The translations under genes were made by a program, and so were the position numbers. Shown piece after piece: positions 23,142-29,396 of a stretch of 29,396 nucleotides of DNA. The stretch's first letter is position 1. Each line of letters opens with the position of its first letter. A model generated the notes under the pieces. It searched no databases and was not told where the DNA came from. It saw only the letters and a program-made list of their open reading frames with translations. Source of the DNA: CAIXYX01 sp043806415. GTDB lineage: Archaea > Micrarchaeota > Micrarchaeia > Anstonellales > Anstonellaceae. Where the stretch lies: NCBI GenBank assembly GCA_043806415.1, contig JAZDHB010000030.1:1-29396 (forward strand). The letters are read 5' to 3'.

Positions 23142-23483
23142 TTATCTGCTGATATACCCTTTGTTCCTCAGCCAGTCCACCTGGATGTGGTTGTAGCGCC
23201 AGATGACGTCCCCGTGCTTCTCCCCGTCGATCGACCACGGCTTGATGATCACCACGTCGTTGTGGCGCACCCAGATGTTGCGCCGGATCTTGCCGGGGAT
23301 GCGGCCGATGCGCTCCTTGCCGTCCTTGCACTGGACCTGGAGGCGGCCGCCGCCCAGGGTGGCCATCACGACGCCCAGCACCTCGCCTTCCTCGGGCAGG
23401 CGCACGCGTATGGGCGCGTCGCCGGGCGCCGCCGGACGGTACGCGGGCCGATGCCCGCCGCGATTGCCTCGATAACCCGCCAT
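23142..23483 (-). CDS. eif1A: Translation initiation factor aIF1A
   Basis: This 113-residue factor is the archaeal homologue of eIF1A/IF1, an OB-fold protein that binds the 30S A site during initiation. The core reads EEGEVLGVVMATLGGGRLQV, then CKDGKERIGRIPGKIRRNIW, and VRHNDVVIIKPWSIDGEKHG. The N-terminus is basic and Gly/Arg-rich (MAGYRGNRGGHR), as in the family. The ATG at 23483 is preceded by GTGAT. It follows aIF2-beta by 88 bases; that gap is A-rich on the coding strand and may hold a weak promoter. Confidence 0.95.
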   Translation of the reverse strand: MAGYRGNRGGHRPAYRPAAPGDAPIRVRLPEEGEVLGVVMATLGGGRLQVQCKDGKERIGRIPGKIRRNIWVRHNDVVIIKPWSIDGEKHGDVIWRYNHIQVDWLRNKGYISR

Positions 23484-23571
23484 CCAAAATCACTTCTCGC
23501 AAAACCGGAGTGGGTTCGCGCCCGGGCCGGTTTTTGGTTTTGTTTTTTTTTGTTTTGTTTAATTGTCTGCC

Positions 23572-23973
23572 CTAACGGGCCGGCGCGCGGGCGCCGCAGG
23601 CCTCGCACACCAGCGTGCGCACGCCGCCGGTGTCCACCAGCTTGGTGTCCGGGCGCTTGCATTCCTTGCAGATGACGAACGCCGTGATGAAATTGCCGAG
23701 CTTCTCGTTGATCTGCCGCTCGTATTTTTTGCCGTGGAGCACGAGCTTGCCGCCGTCCAGGGTGGCCGGCACCGCCAGTTCCCGGCCCAGGTACTTGGAG
23801 AGGAGCACGGGCTCGCGCCTCAGCTTCTGGCAGATCGCGTCGAAATTGCGGATCATGGTCTTGTTTCCCTGCATCAGGATCTCGGGCACCGGCGGCTCGA
23901 ACCGCTCGTTCACGAGCGTCTTCTCGGGCAGGGCGGCACGCGCGCGCTTGAGCAGGTCTTCATAGGATTCCAA
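23572..23973 (-). CDS. eif2B: Translation initiation factor aIF2 subunit beta
   Basis: This 133-residue protein is the beta subunit of the heterotrimer that delivers initiator tRNA. It has the conserved helix-turn region PEILMQGNKTMIRNFDAICQ, the YLGRELAVPATLDGGKLVL core, and the C-terminal C2-C2 zinc ribbon CKECKRPDTKL ... CEACGA. Length matches archaeal members. The start is TTG at 23973, supported by GAGG 7 bases upstream; no in-frame ATG is near. A TATA element lies upstream. Pairing with aIF1A indicates a small translation initiation operon. Confidence 0.95.
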   Translation of the reverse strand: MESYEDLLKRARAALPEKTLVNERFEPPVPEILMQGNKTMIRNFDAICQKLRREPVLLSKYLGRELAVPATLDGGKLVLHGKKYERQINEKLGNFITAFVICKECKRPDTKLVDTGGVRTLVCEACGARAPAR

Positions 23974-24030
23974 ATCATCCCTCGTGGAAAATCAAATGGA
24001 TTATGGTCGATGGATGTTCTTCGAAGCCGT

Positions 24031-24043
24031 AATATTAAAAACC
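24031..24043 (-). promoter_or_regulatory. TATA box of the aIF2-beta/aIF1A unit
   Basis: On the minus strand this reads GGTTTTTAATATT. It is centred 64 bases before the TTG start, which predicts a start site near 24011 and a leader of about 38 bases. The remaining gap up to the next gene (24044-24170) contains no gene and no clear hairpin plus T-run. Confidence 0.5.
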
Positions 24044-24170
24044 ATCGGCATGCGGGCAGGAAACAGGCGAATCGACAAACGGACGAACCGGGCGATTTGT
24101 CCGGCGAACCTGTTTGGGAGGTTATCCGTTTTTCGGGCCGCATCCCCTGTATTCGTTCGTTCCCCCTTCC

Positions 24171-25406
24171 CTATCCGCCCAGGATGATCTTGTCGCCCAC
24201 GCGGTCGATGTCCATGAGCGAGACCACGAATTTCTGCCCGAGCGGGGACTTGAGCGCGAGCGCGCCGGCCTTGGCGTCCACGCCGAGCACCTTGCCCAGG
24301 TAGTTGCCGGACGGGCCCAGAACCTCCTTGTTCTCCAGCTTCAGGCCGATGATGACGCCGTATTTGATGCGCTTGAGCAGGCCGATCGAGACGAAGCCCA
24401 TCAGCACCGACGCGATGATGATCTCCACGAAGTCGCCGAACGAGACGTATGGCGAGCTGTCGTTGATCACCCACGACGCGCCGGCCCAGAACACGAGCCA
24501 GAAGAGCACCACGAACACGGCATACATCCCGTATCGGATGACCTCGACCTTGCGCTTGTCCAGCACGAGGTCGATCACCCGGCCGGTAAAGAGCATGAGC
24601 AGGGCGGGCGGCAGGAGCAGGAGCGTGCTGCGGATGGCGGAAGCGACGAGCTTGGCCGGCGTGCTGACGAACACCGACGGGCTCATGAGGCTCTGGTAAC
24701 CGGACCAGAACGCGATGCAGATGAGCAGCACGGCCGAGAAATAGATCACCAGCGACACGCGCTCGACGCTCAACTCGAACGCGGAGACGCTCTTGGCCAG
24801 CGCCTCCTCGATGCCGAACGCTTTCATGAACAGGTAGAGCGAGATGATGGCGATGGGGACTGGCCAGCCCCAGTTCATGAGCGAGGAGAGCACGAACAGC
24901 ACGCCCAGCATCGCCGGGATGCCGAAGAACCTGCGCGCGTAATACGGCTCCTTGAGCTTGTCGAGGATGACGAAATAGGTCTTCTCCAGCTCCTTGGCCT
25001 GTTTCATGGTCAGCACTTCGACCGAGTCGATCTTCAGGCGCGACTGGATGATGGGGATGGTGGTCTCGTCCGACGCGCCGTCCGAGACGAAGATGCAGGA
25101 TTCGCAGGGGAACTGGGCGATGATCTGGTCGAGCTGGCCGGAGATGGCGTCGTCGGCCGCATAACCGAGCTTGGGCGAGCCGGTGAGCGTGGCCACCTGC
25201 ATGTTGTGCTCCTTGGAGAGCTGGTCGTAGATGGAAATGGCCTTGAATATGGCGTTGGTGTCCGGTTCGGCCGGGTCGGCGACGGCGAGCTTCATGGCGG
25301 CGGCCAGGTTGGCCTCCCGTCCGATGACGGGGCCCGAGATGCCGGCCTTCTCGTAGAGGTCGTTGTCCCGGTCCACGCAGATGACGAGCTTGGATTTGCG
25401 CAGCAT
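24171..25406 (-). CDS. DUF373 family membrane protein
   Basis: This 411-residue protein belongs to the archaeal DUF373 family, of unknown biochemical function. The soluble N-terminal domain (about 1-155) shows the family signature VDRDNDLYEK, PVIGREANLAAAMKLAVADP and NAIFKAISIYDQL. Five to seven hydrophobic helices follow (about 160-360), and the C-terminal domain of about 60 residues is short and soluble (LGPSGNYLGKVLGVDAKAGA). The first domain resembles an Asp-rich metal-binding or phosphoryl-transfer fold, but this is inference. The gene is alone on its strand, and its TATA box is placed for leaderless transcription. Confidence 0.9.
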   Translation of the reverse strand: MLRKSKLVICVDRDNDLYEKAGISGPVIGREANLAAAMKLAVADPAEPDTNAIFKAISIYDQLSKEHNMQVATLTGSPKLGYAADDAISGQLDQIIAQFPCESCIFVSDGASDETTIPIIQSRLKIDSVEVLTMKQAKELEKTYFVILDKLKEPYYARRFFGIPAMLGVLFVLSSLMNWGWPVPIAIISLYLFMKAFGIEEALAKSVSAFELSVERVSLVIYFSAVLLICIAFWSGYQSLMSPSVFVSTPAKLVASAIRSTLLLLPPALLMLFTGRVIDLVLDKRKVEVIRYGMYAVFVVLFWLVFWAGASWVINDSSPYVSFGDFVEIIIASVLMGFVSIGLLKRIKYGVIIGLKLENKEVLGPSGNYLGKVLGVDAKAGALALKSPLGQKFVVSLMDIDRVGDKIILGG

Positions 25407-25427
25407 GCTACAGACATCTGCAATAGG

Positions 25428-25437
25428 TATTTAAATA
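25428..25437. promoter_or_regulatory. Symmetrical TATA box between DUF373 gene and csl4
   Basis: The sequence TATTTAAATA is a perfect palindrome. For the minus strand its centre is 27 bases from the DUF373 ATG at 25406, the spacing of a leaderless message, and no ribosome binding site is visible there. For the plus strand it would start transcripts near 25459, about 49 bases before csl4. It may therefore serve both genes; CTTTAATCGCTTTAA at about 25464-25478 is an alternative for csl4. Confidence 0.5.
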
Positions 25438-25507
25438 TTCAACGTGTCGTTCTGTAATATCGCTTTAATCGCTTTAACGGCACCAACCGCTTGTTTTAGA
25501 TGATTTC

Positions 25508-26146
25508 ATGGACGAATCGACAACTTCAAACGCCTCCGAACCCGTTTTCCCAGGGCAGGAGCTGGGCATGGAGGAGGAATACGCGGCCGGTCCCGGCACG
25601 TACATGGAGAACGGCATCATCCGCGCCTCCGTCGAGGGCACGGTGGAGCGCCAGGAGCGGACGATCTCCATCCGACCGTCCGCGCGACTCTCGACGCTGG
25701 AGCCCGGCACCACCCTGATCGGATGCATCGACAACATCTCCGAGCCGGTCGCACTCGTGGTGGTGGATGCCGCCCCCGACGCCAAGAACCGCTTCGTCAA
25801 GTCTTCTGATTACTGCATCCTGCATGCCAGCTACGTCAAGCGCGGCTACGTCAAGAACCTGCGCGACGAATACCGCATCGGCGACATCATCCGCGCGCGC
25901 GTCATCATGAAGAAGAACGGCGAGACCCACATCTCGACCGAGGATGCGGACTGCGGGTGCGTCAAGGCGTTCTGCTCCGCCTGCCGCACGCCGCTGGACA
26001 AGAAGGCGTCGGGCCTCGAATGCCCCGCTTGCGGCCGGCGCGAGAACCGCCGGCTGGCCGAGGACTACCGGAAAATGGATCCGCGCGCCCGCATCGTTGC
26101 CGGCATAGGACGACCGGACGGACCGGAACACAATCTTGAGGTGTGA
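25508..26146 (+). CDS. csl4: Exosome RNA-binding subunit Csl4
   Basis: This 212-residue protein is a cap subunit of the archaeal RNA-degrading exosome. The N-terminal domain begins PVFPGQELGMEEEYAAGPGT and continues IIRASVEGTVER. The central S1-type domain spans about residues 60-145. The C-terminal zinc ribbon is CSACRTPLDKKASGLECPAC. A longer acidic N-terminus (MDESTTSNASE) precedes the core. It is directly followed by rpoL, a pairing common in archaeal genomes. No strong ribosome binding site is seen; AGATGA is the closest. Confidence 0.94.
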   Translation: MDESTTSNASEPVFPGQELGMEEEYAAGPGTYMENGIIRASVEGTVERQERTISIRPSARLSTLEPGTTLIGCIDNISEPVALVVVDAAPDAKNRFVKSSDYCILHASYVKRGYVKNLRDEYRIGDIIRARVIMKKNGETHISTEDADCGCVKAFCSACRTPLDKKASGLECPACGRRENRRLAEDYRKMDPRARIVAGIGRPDGPEHNLEV

Positions 26147-26148
26147 AA

Positions 26149-26436
26149 ATGAAACTCAATGTCAAAACCATCGAGGCCAATTACCTGGAAATCGAATTCG
26201 AGGGTGAGGATTACGCCATCCCCAACGCCTTGCGCGAGATTCTCATCTCCAACAAGGACGTCGAATTCGTGGCCTGCAAGGTGGATCACCCGCAGGTCGG
26301 CCAGCCCATCCTCATCCTGCGCACCAAATCCAAGAACCCACTGGACCTGCTTTCCGCCGCCGTGGACGAACTGAAGGAACAGGCGAGCGAACTCAAGGAC
26401 GCGCTCAAGACCAGCAAGAAAGCCAAGGGAAAATAA
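26149..26436 (+). CDS. rpoL: DNA-directed RNA polymerase subunit L
   Basis: This 95-residue subunit is the archaeal equivalent of eukaryotic RPB11 and the C-terminal part of bacterial alpha; it pairs with RpoD in polymerase assembly. The core is EFEGEDYAIPNALREILISN and VACKVDHPQVGQPILILRTK, followed by a C-terminal helix. The ATG at 26149 is preferred to a GTG at 26143 because GAGGTG overlaps that GTG and is correctly spaced for the ATG. It begins two bases after the csl4 stop, so the genes are co-translated. A Lys-rich tail (KTSKKAKGK) extends it. Confidence 0.95.
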   Translation: MKLNVKTIEANYLEIEFEGEDYAIPNALREILISNKDVEFVACKVDHPQVGQPILILRTKSKNPLDLLSAAVDELKEQASELKDALKTSKKAKGK

Positions 26437-26617
26437 GAAAGGGAACCGGACAAGAGAAAGAAGGACGGGAACAAGGCCGAAGAATAAGACAGGAAAAAAC
26501 GAGAATCGGACGGGGGAAATAAGACGCCGGAAGGATAAGATGCGGCGAACCCGCAAGAAAAAGACAAGCTGGAATGCGAAACGGGGGCCGTCCCGCCCTC
26601 TGGAACCAGGTGTTTGA
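26437..26617 (+). other. Purine-rich gap between rpoL and the signal peptidase gene
   Basis: This 181-base stretch is strongly purine-rich on the plus strand, with repeated AAGA, GGAA and GACGGG words. It has no T-run that would end rpoL transcripts. The only plausible start region is AGGTG at 26608-26612 before the signal peptidase TTG. A 25-codon frame (26540-26617) is too weak to call. Confidence 0.5.
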
Positions 26618-27919
26618 TTGGGTTGGCAGGACTGGCTGAAAAAAGAAACCGCCGCCGGACGCGCCTCGCTCCATTCCTCGCAGGATTTCAGGAAAAAGAG
26701 GGAAACCGGGGACCGCAAGGCCTCCACTCGGCCGGAACCTTCCCTGCCTCCGCTCACCACGCCGATCGCCCTCCCTCTGCTGGGACCGGTGCGCGCCTAT
26801 TATCTTCTTCTCGCGCTCGCCTTCATCCTCTACGTGCCCTTGCACAATTCGTCGATCGGCATCTTGGTCGGCCTGCTGGGCGGAGCCACGCTCGTCTTCT
26901 CCGTCCTATGGGAATTCTACCTGTCGATGAACGGAAAGTTGGACGAGTGGAAGGAGACGCTCGCCGGCTTGCTGGTCGGCATCCTGGCCTGGTTTATCCT
27001 CGGCCAAGCGAACGCGCCGGATTCCGTGCGCCTGATCGTCCCGTGCCTAGCCGTCCTCCTCTTCGTCATCCTTCTGGAGAAGCGGATGGGCAGGAAAAGC
27101 GAGGGCATGCTCAACGAGATGCGCGAGATGGTTTATGCCATCCTGCTGGCCGTCCTGGTCTGGTACGGCGCGGGCTGGCTGCTGGCCACGCCGACCCCCA
27201 TCAACGCCATCGTCTCCTGCTCCATGCTGCCCTCGCACGAGCGGGGCGACATGGTCCTTTTGCAGGGCGGGCCGGTGCGTACCGCCCTCGGGGAATACGG
27301 CGGGCCGGCATCGGACATCAACGCCAGCGCGATCGTTCGGGCGGCGGACGGGCCCGGCTTTGCAGTCATGGGTTCGGTCCTGAATTACTGTTTCCCACTG
27401 GACGGAAGCAGACCGGAATGCAATGCGTTCATGCAAGACCCGCGCTCGTTCGTGGAAGCGCACGGGCCGCTCGAGATCACGTACGACTACTGCGACAAGC
27501 GCTATTTCGACGCAAGGAAGCCGGACCTTGAGACCATCTGCGCCAGCGGCGCGCGCATCAACGGGGAGGCGTTCGGTTTTGATCCGGGTCATGAGCTTAT
27601 CGTGTATTCGCCCAAGCCCTCCGACCTGTACGCGCAGGTCGGCGACATCGTGCACCGCGCCGCCTTCGCCCTGGACACCACCACGGGAACGGCGTATTTC
27701 ACGAAGGGGGACAACAACCAGCTCTACGATTTCCAGGCTTATGACAAAGCCAGCGGCGAGGGCAACTCGCCCGTCTTGACGCAGCAGATCAAGGGGCGCG
27801 TGATCGTGCGCATCCCGTACATCGGGAACCTCAAGCTGTTCATCTCGCCGCAGGTCGTGATCAACCCCGCCGCGATGGCCGGATGCGACGGTTATCTCAT
27901 GCCGAGGCTCGCGGAGTAA
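26618..27919 (+). CDS. Membrane-anchored ER-type signal peptidase I-like protein
   Basis: This 433-residue protein looks like a type I signal peptidase of the archaeal/ER kind, which removes signal peptides outside the membrane. The catalytic serine is Ser202 in SCSMLP; the general base is His346 in GDIVHRA (ER type, replacing bacterial Lys); the supporting Asp is in YFTKGDNN (Asp365). Two features are odd. About four hydrophobic segments (residues about 60-180) precede the usual anchor helix (about 170-192). Some 140 residues separate the Ser from the His, including four cysteines (NYCF, PECN, DYCDK, TICAS), more than I expect in this family. A TTG start at 26618 follows a stop codon and AGGTG. 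Substrates might include the secreted Cys-rich protein, but this is only inferred. Confidence 0.85.
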   Translation: MGWQDWLKKETAAGRASLHSSQDFRKKRETGDRKASTRPEPSLPPLTTPIALPLLGPVRAYYLLLALAFILYVPLHNSSIGILVGLLGGATLVFSVLWEFYLSMNGKLDEWKETLAGLLVGILAWFILGQANAPDSVRLIVPCLAVLLFVILLEKRMGRKSEGMLNEMREMVYAILLAVLVWYGAGWLLATPTPINAIVSCSMLPSHERGDMVLLQGGPVRTALGEYGGPASDINASAIVRAADGPGFAVMGSVLNYCFPLDGSRPECNAFMQDPRSFVEAHGPLEITYDYCDKRYFDARKPDLETICASGARINGEAFGFDPGHELIVYSPKPSDLYAQVGDIVHRAAFALDTTTGTAYFTKGDNNQLYDFQAYDKASGEGNSPVLTQQIKGRVIVRIPYIGNLKLFISPQVVINPAAMAGCDGYLMPRLAE

Positions 27920-27955
27920 GAGGAGAATCGGGATAAAAGAAAAGAGGGAAACCGA

Positions 27956-27982
27956 AAAAAAGGGGGCGCCCGGACGCGCCCC
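27956..27982 (-). terminator. GC hairpin and T-run after pcn
   Basis: A 7-bp stem GGGGCGC / GCGCCCC (27963-27982) is followed on the minus strand by a run of seven Ts. It lies 60 bases past the PCNA stop, between two convergent genes. On the plus strand a run of six Ts follows about 17 bases after the stem, so it may also stop signal peptidase transcripts. Confidence 0.65.
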
Positions 27983-27998
27983 GGATCTCGCGGGACCG

Positions 27999-28058
27999 TT
28001 TTTTGAAGGGTATTGATCTATTTCGATCCGTATCGATCTTTTTCAATCGGTGTCGATC
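27999..28058 (-). repeat. Three 20-base tandem repeats across the PCNA stop codon
   Basis: Three units at 28039-28058, 28019-28038 and 27999-28018 have exact 20-base spacing. On the minus strand they read GATCGACACCGATTGAAAAA, GATCGATACGGATCGAAATA and GATCAATACCCTTCAAAAAA. The first unit contains the last PCNA codons (IDTD and TGA); the others lie in the 3' untranslated region. Divergence increases away from the gene. Slippage duplication is the simplest origin. Confidence 0.75.
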
Positions 28059-28789
28059 CTGGGCGCGAGGTAATAGGTCAGCTTCGCGTGCTCGACCTCG
28101 AATTCCACCTTGATGGGTGCGTTGGTCTTGAGGTTCAGGGAGATCGGCGAGGTGTCGGGGCACGCCTTGGCGATGTCCTCGAGGTATTGGAGCGGGAAGG
28201 TCGCTTTCGCCGGCGCATTGACGACCATCTCGATGAGCTCCTCTGAACTCTTCTCCTGTTCGACCACCAGGTCGGACGAATCGCCATGCCCTTCCATCTT
28301 GAAGCCTTCGTCGCCGGCCCCGAAGATCACATGCGTGGAGATCAGGGAGGCGTCGCGCAGATGGTCCTTGATCACTCCGCCCAGCATCTTGACCACCACG
28401 TCCGGGACGACGTTGGGCTCGCGGCTGATGCCCGCCGGCATGTCCAAGATGGGCATCTTGAACGAGCGCCGGTGCTTGCCGGCGATGAACTTGATCGCCA
28501 CCTTGTTCTCATCCTGCGAGATCTCGAGCTTCTCGTCGCTGCGCGAGTGCGAGAGGTATTTGGAGAGGTTGTCCAGGTTGAGGCCGACGCGCACCGGATT
28601 GGGGGCGTCGTATTCCACGAAGGCGGACTTGGGCATGGAGAAGCACACCATGGCGATCTGCGAGGGATCCATGGCTTTCAGCGTGATTCCCTCCGGGGCG
28701 ATCTCGAGCGTGCCTTCGTCGATGAGGTTGACGATGGCATCGATGGCGGACTTGAATTTCTTCGCATCCTCGACCACAAAACGGAACAT
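28043..28789 (-). CDS. pcn: DNA polymerase sliding clamp (PCNA)
   Basis: This 248-residue sliding clamp encircles DNA and tethers DNA polymerase and other replication enzymes. It starts MFRFVVEDAKKFKSAIDAIV, has DPSQIAMVCFSMPKSAFVEY (front-face strand), LDNLSKYLSHSRSDEKLEIS, and the C-terminal APIKVEFEVEHAKLTYYLAP followed by RIDTD, all matching archaeal PCNA. The interdomain loop is present near residue 115-130. The ATG at 28789 was chosen because GAGGTG is 5-6 bases upstream; the longer in-frame extension lacks any PCNA match. Its 3' end is overlapped by 20-base tandem repeats. Confidence 0.96.
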   Translation of the reverse strand: MFRFVVEDAKKFKSAIDAIVNLIDEGTLEIAPEGITLKAMDPSQIAMVCFSMPKSAFVEYDAPNPVRVGLNLDNLSKYLSHSRSDEKLEISQDENKVAIKFIAGKHRRSFKMPILDMPAGISREPNVVPDVVVKMLGGVIKDHLRDASLISTHVIFGAGDEGFKMEGHGDSSDLVVEQEKSSEELIEMVVNAPAKATFPLQYLEDIAKACPDTSPISLNLKTNAPIKVEFEVEHAKLTYYLAPRIDTD

Positions 28790-28877
28790 GAACACACCTC
28801 GTAGATCGCAAGGGAGCCGGCGACTCCCGGTGCAAGAGACCCAAAACGACTGTTGCTGCACAAGCTATGGAGACGAG

Positions 28878-28886
28878 ATTTTTAAT
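28878..28886 (-). promoter_or_regulatory. TATA box of pcn overlapping the upstream stop codon
   Basis: On the minus strand this reads ATTAAAAAT. Its TAA is also the stop codon of the upstream Cys-rich gene. The predicted start site is near 28856, leaving a leader of about 67 bases with GAGGTG before the PCNA ATG. Confidence 0.55.
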
Positions 28887-29394
28887 GCTTGGGGGTTCCG
28901 ACCGATTGGAACCATCCGGCCGGATGGGAGCTTGCGTCCGGTTTGGCATACACTTCATCATTGGCATTCGGGCCGCCCATCGCGCCGCCCGGGCAGACTG
29001 CATAATTGGCTGTTGAGCTGTAGAGCGGATCAGGCGGTGAACCATCCATAGGCGGGCAGCAAACTTCCGAGCCGGGTGCCACGGCGGGCGCCTGGCAGCT
29101 TCCGCCCGAGCATACGGTGCCCGCCCCGCACGTTGTCGAAGCGGTCCACACCCCGTTGGTGCAAACAGCAGTGGTGGAAGAATCCAGGCAGCCCGCATCT
29201 CCGTTGGTGCAGGGAAGGGGAAGAGAACCCGTTGATGGGGTGGTGGCGCTGCACACCTGCTGGTAATTGTCATTCTGGCACACCACCTGGCTGGGCTTGC
29301 ATAGCCCATCCAGGCAGACATCCGGCGTGCAGCAGAGGTGGGTTGCATCACAGGCGCCGTTCTCCGGGATGCAGTCCTGGCAGGTGCAGGTGGT
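28882..29394 (-). CDS. Cysteine-rich, probably extracellular protein (5' end outside window)
   Basis: The frame is open from the right edge to the TAA at 28884, giving 170 visible residues; the start is beyond the window. It is very rich in cysteine, in repeated spaced patterns: TTCTCQDCIPENGACDA, HLCCTPDVCLDGLCKPSQ, CTNGDAGCLDSSTTAVCTNG and CGAGTVCSGGSCQAP. These look like small disulphide-knotted modules of secreted or surface proteins. The last 60 residues have fewer cysteines (VCCPPMDG, then GPNANDEVYAKPDASS). I do not recognise a family. It is exported presumably, but the signal peptide is not in view. Confidence 0.8.
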   Translation of the reverse strand, partial: TTCTCQDCIPENGACDATHLCCTPDVCLDGLCKPSQVVCQNDNYQQVCSATTPSTGSLPLPCTNGDAGCLDSSTTAVCTNGVWTASTTCGAGTVCSGGSCQAPAVAPGSEVCCPPMDGSPPDPLYSSTANYAVCPGGAMGGPNANDEVYAKPDASSHPAGWFQSVGTPKH

Positions 29395-29396
29395 TG

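Noticed and set aside
24114..25457. 447-codon plus-strand open frame opposite the DUF373 gene
   Set aside because: Rich in His, Asp, Glu and Arg as expected from reading a membrane protein gene backwards; no motif.
26143..26148. GTG start for rpoL overlapping the csl4 stop
   Set aside because: The GTG is part of the GAGGTG ribosome binding site that serves the ATG at 26149.
26540..26617. 25-codon frame before the signal peptidase gene, with GGAAGG upstream
   Set aside because: Basic, Arg/Lys-rich and short in a purine-rich gap; it could arise by chance and has no family match, so I did not call it.

Overview
The window is a gene-dense, GC-rich stretch of archaeal chromosome. The archaeal identity rests on split RNA polymerase genes (rpoA1/rpoA2 and rpoB1/rpoB2), RpoH, RpoL, PCNA, aIF1A, aIF2-beta, the exosome subunit Csl4, eL30, archaeal L10e (uL16), archaeal NusA, a DUF373 membrane protein and two class III (QxSxEY-type) pilins. 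The pilins and general gene style suggest a DPANN archaeon (Diapherotrites/Micrarchaeota-like) or a euryarchaeon; I cannot place it more precisely.

Layout. 1-8283 (minus): a bacterial-type DNA gyrase operon, gyrB then gyrA, carrying three inteins. GyrB has one intein in the toprim motif (SAGG|S). GyrA has two, separated by only 12 extein residues: one after GNFG and one directly after the catalytic tyrosine (RY|T). The GyrB intein and the first GyrA intein are clearly related to each other (HNH endonuclease type); the second GyrA intein is an unrelated LAGLIDADG type. gyrA runs off the left edge of the window. 8284-8617 is a divergent promoter region. 8618-11368 (plus): ribosomal protein L10e followed by an unrecognised winged-helix/coiled-coil protein. 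11408-12683 (minus): two related pilin-like proteins, each with a TATA box placed for leaderless transcription.

12818-22920 (minus): the classic archaeal transcription/translation cluster, read rpoH, rpoB2, rpoB1, rpoA1, rpoA2, rpl30e, an unknown 181-residue protein, nusA, rps12, rps7. The nusA-rps12 junction contains a duplicated translation-initiation region, two possible micro-ORFs and a long hairpin. 23142-23973 (minus): aIF2-beta and aIF1A. 24171-25406 (minus): DUF373 membrane protein. 25508-27919 (plus): csl4, rpoL and an unusual membrane-anchored ER-type signal peptidase. 28043-28789 (minus): PCNA. 28882 to the right edge (minus): the end of a cysteine-rich, probably secreted protein.

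Most of the window is core information processing: replication (gyrase, PCNA), transcription (RNA polymerase, NusA), translation (L10e, L30e, S12, S7, aIF1A, aIF2-beta) and RNA decay (Csl4). The surface-related genes (pilins, signal peptidase, Cys-rich protein) lie between these blocks. The most notable element is the triple-intein gyrase: all three protein-splicing events must succeed before an active gyrase can form.
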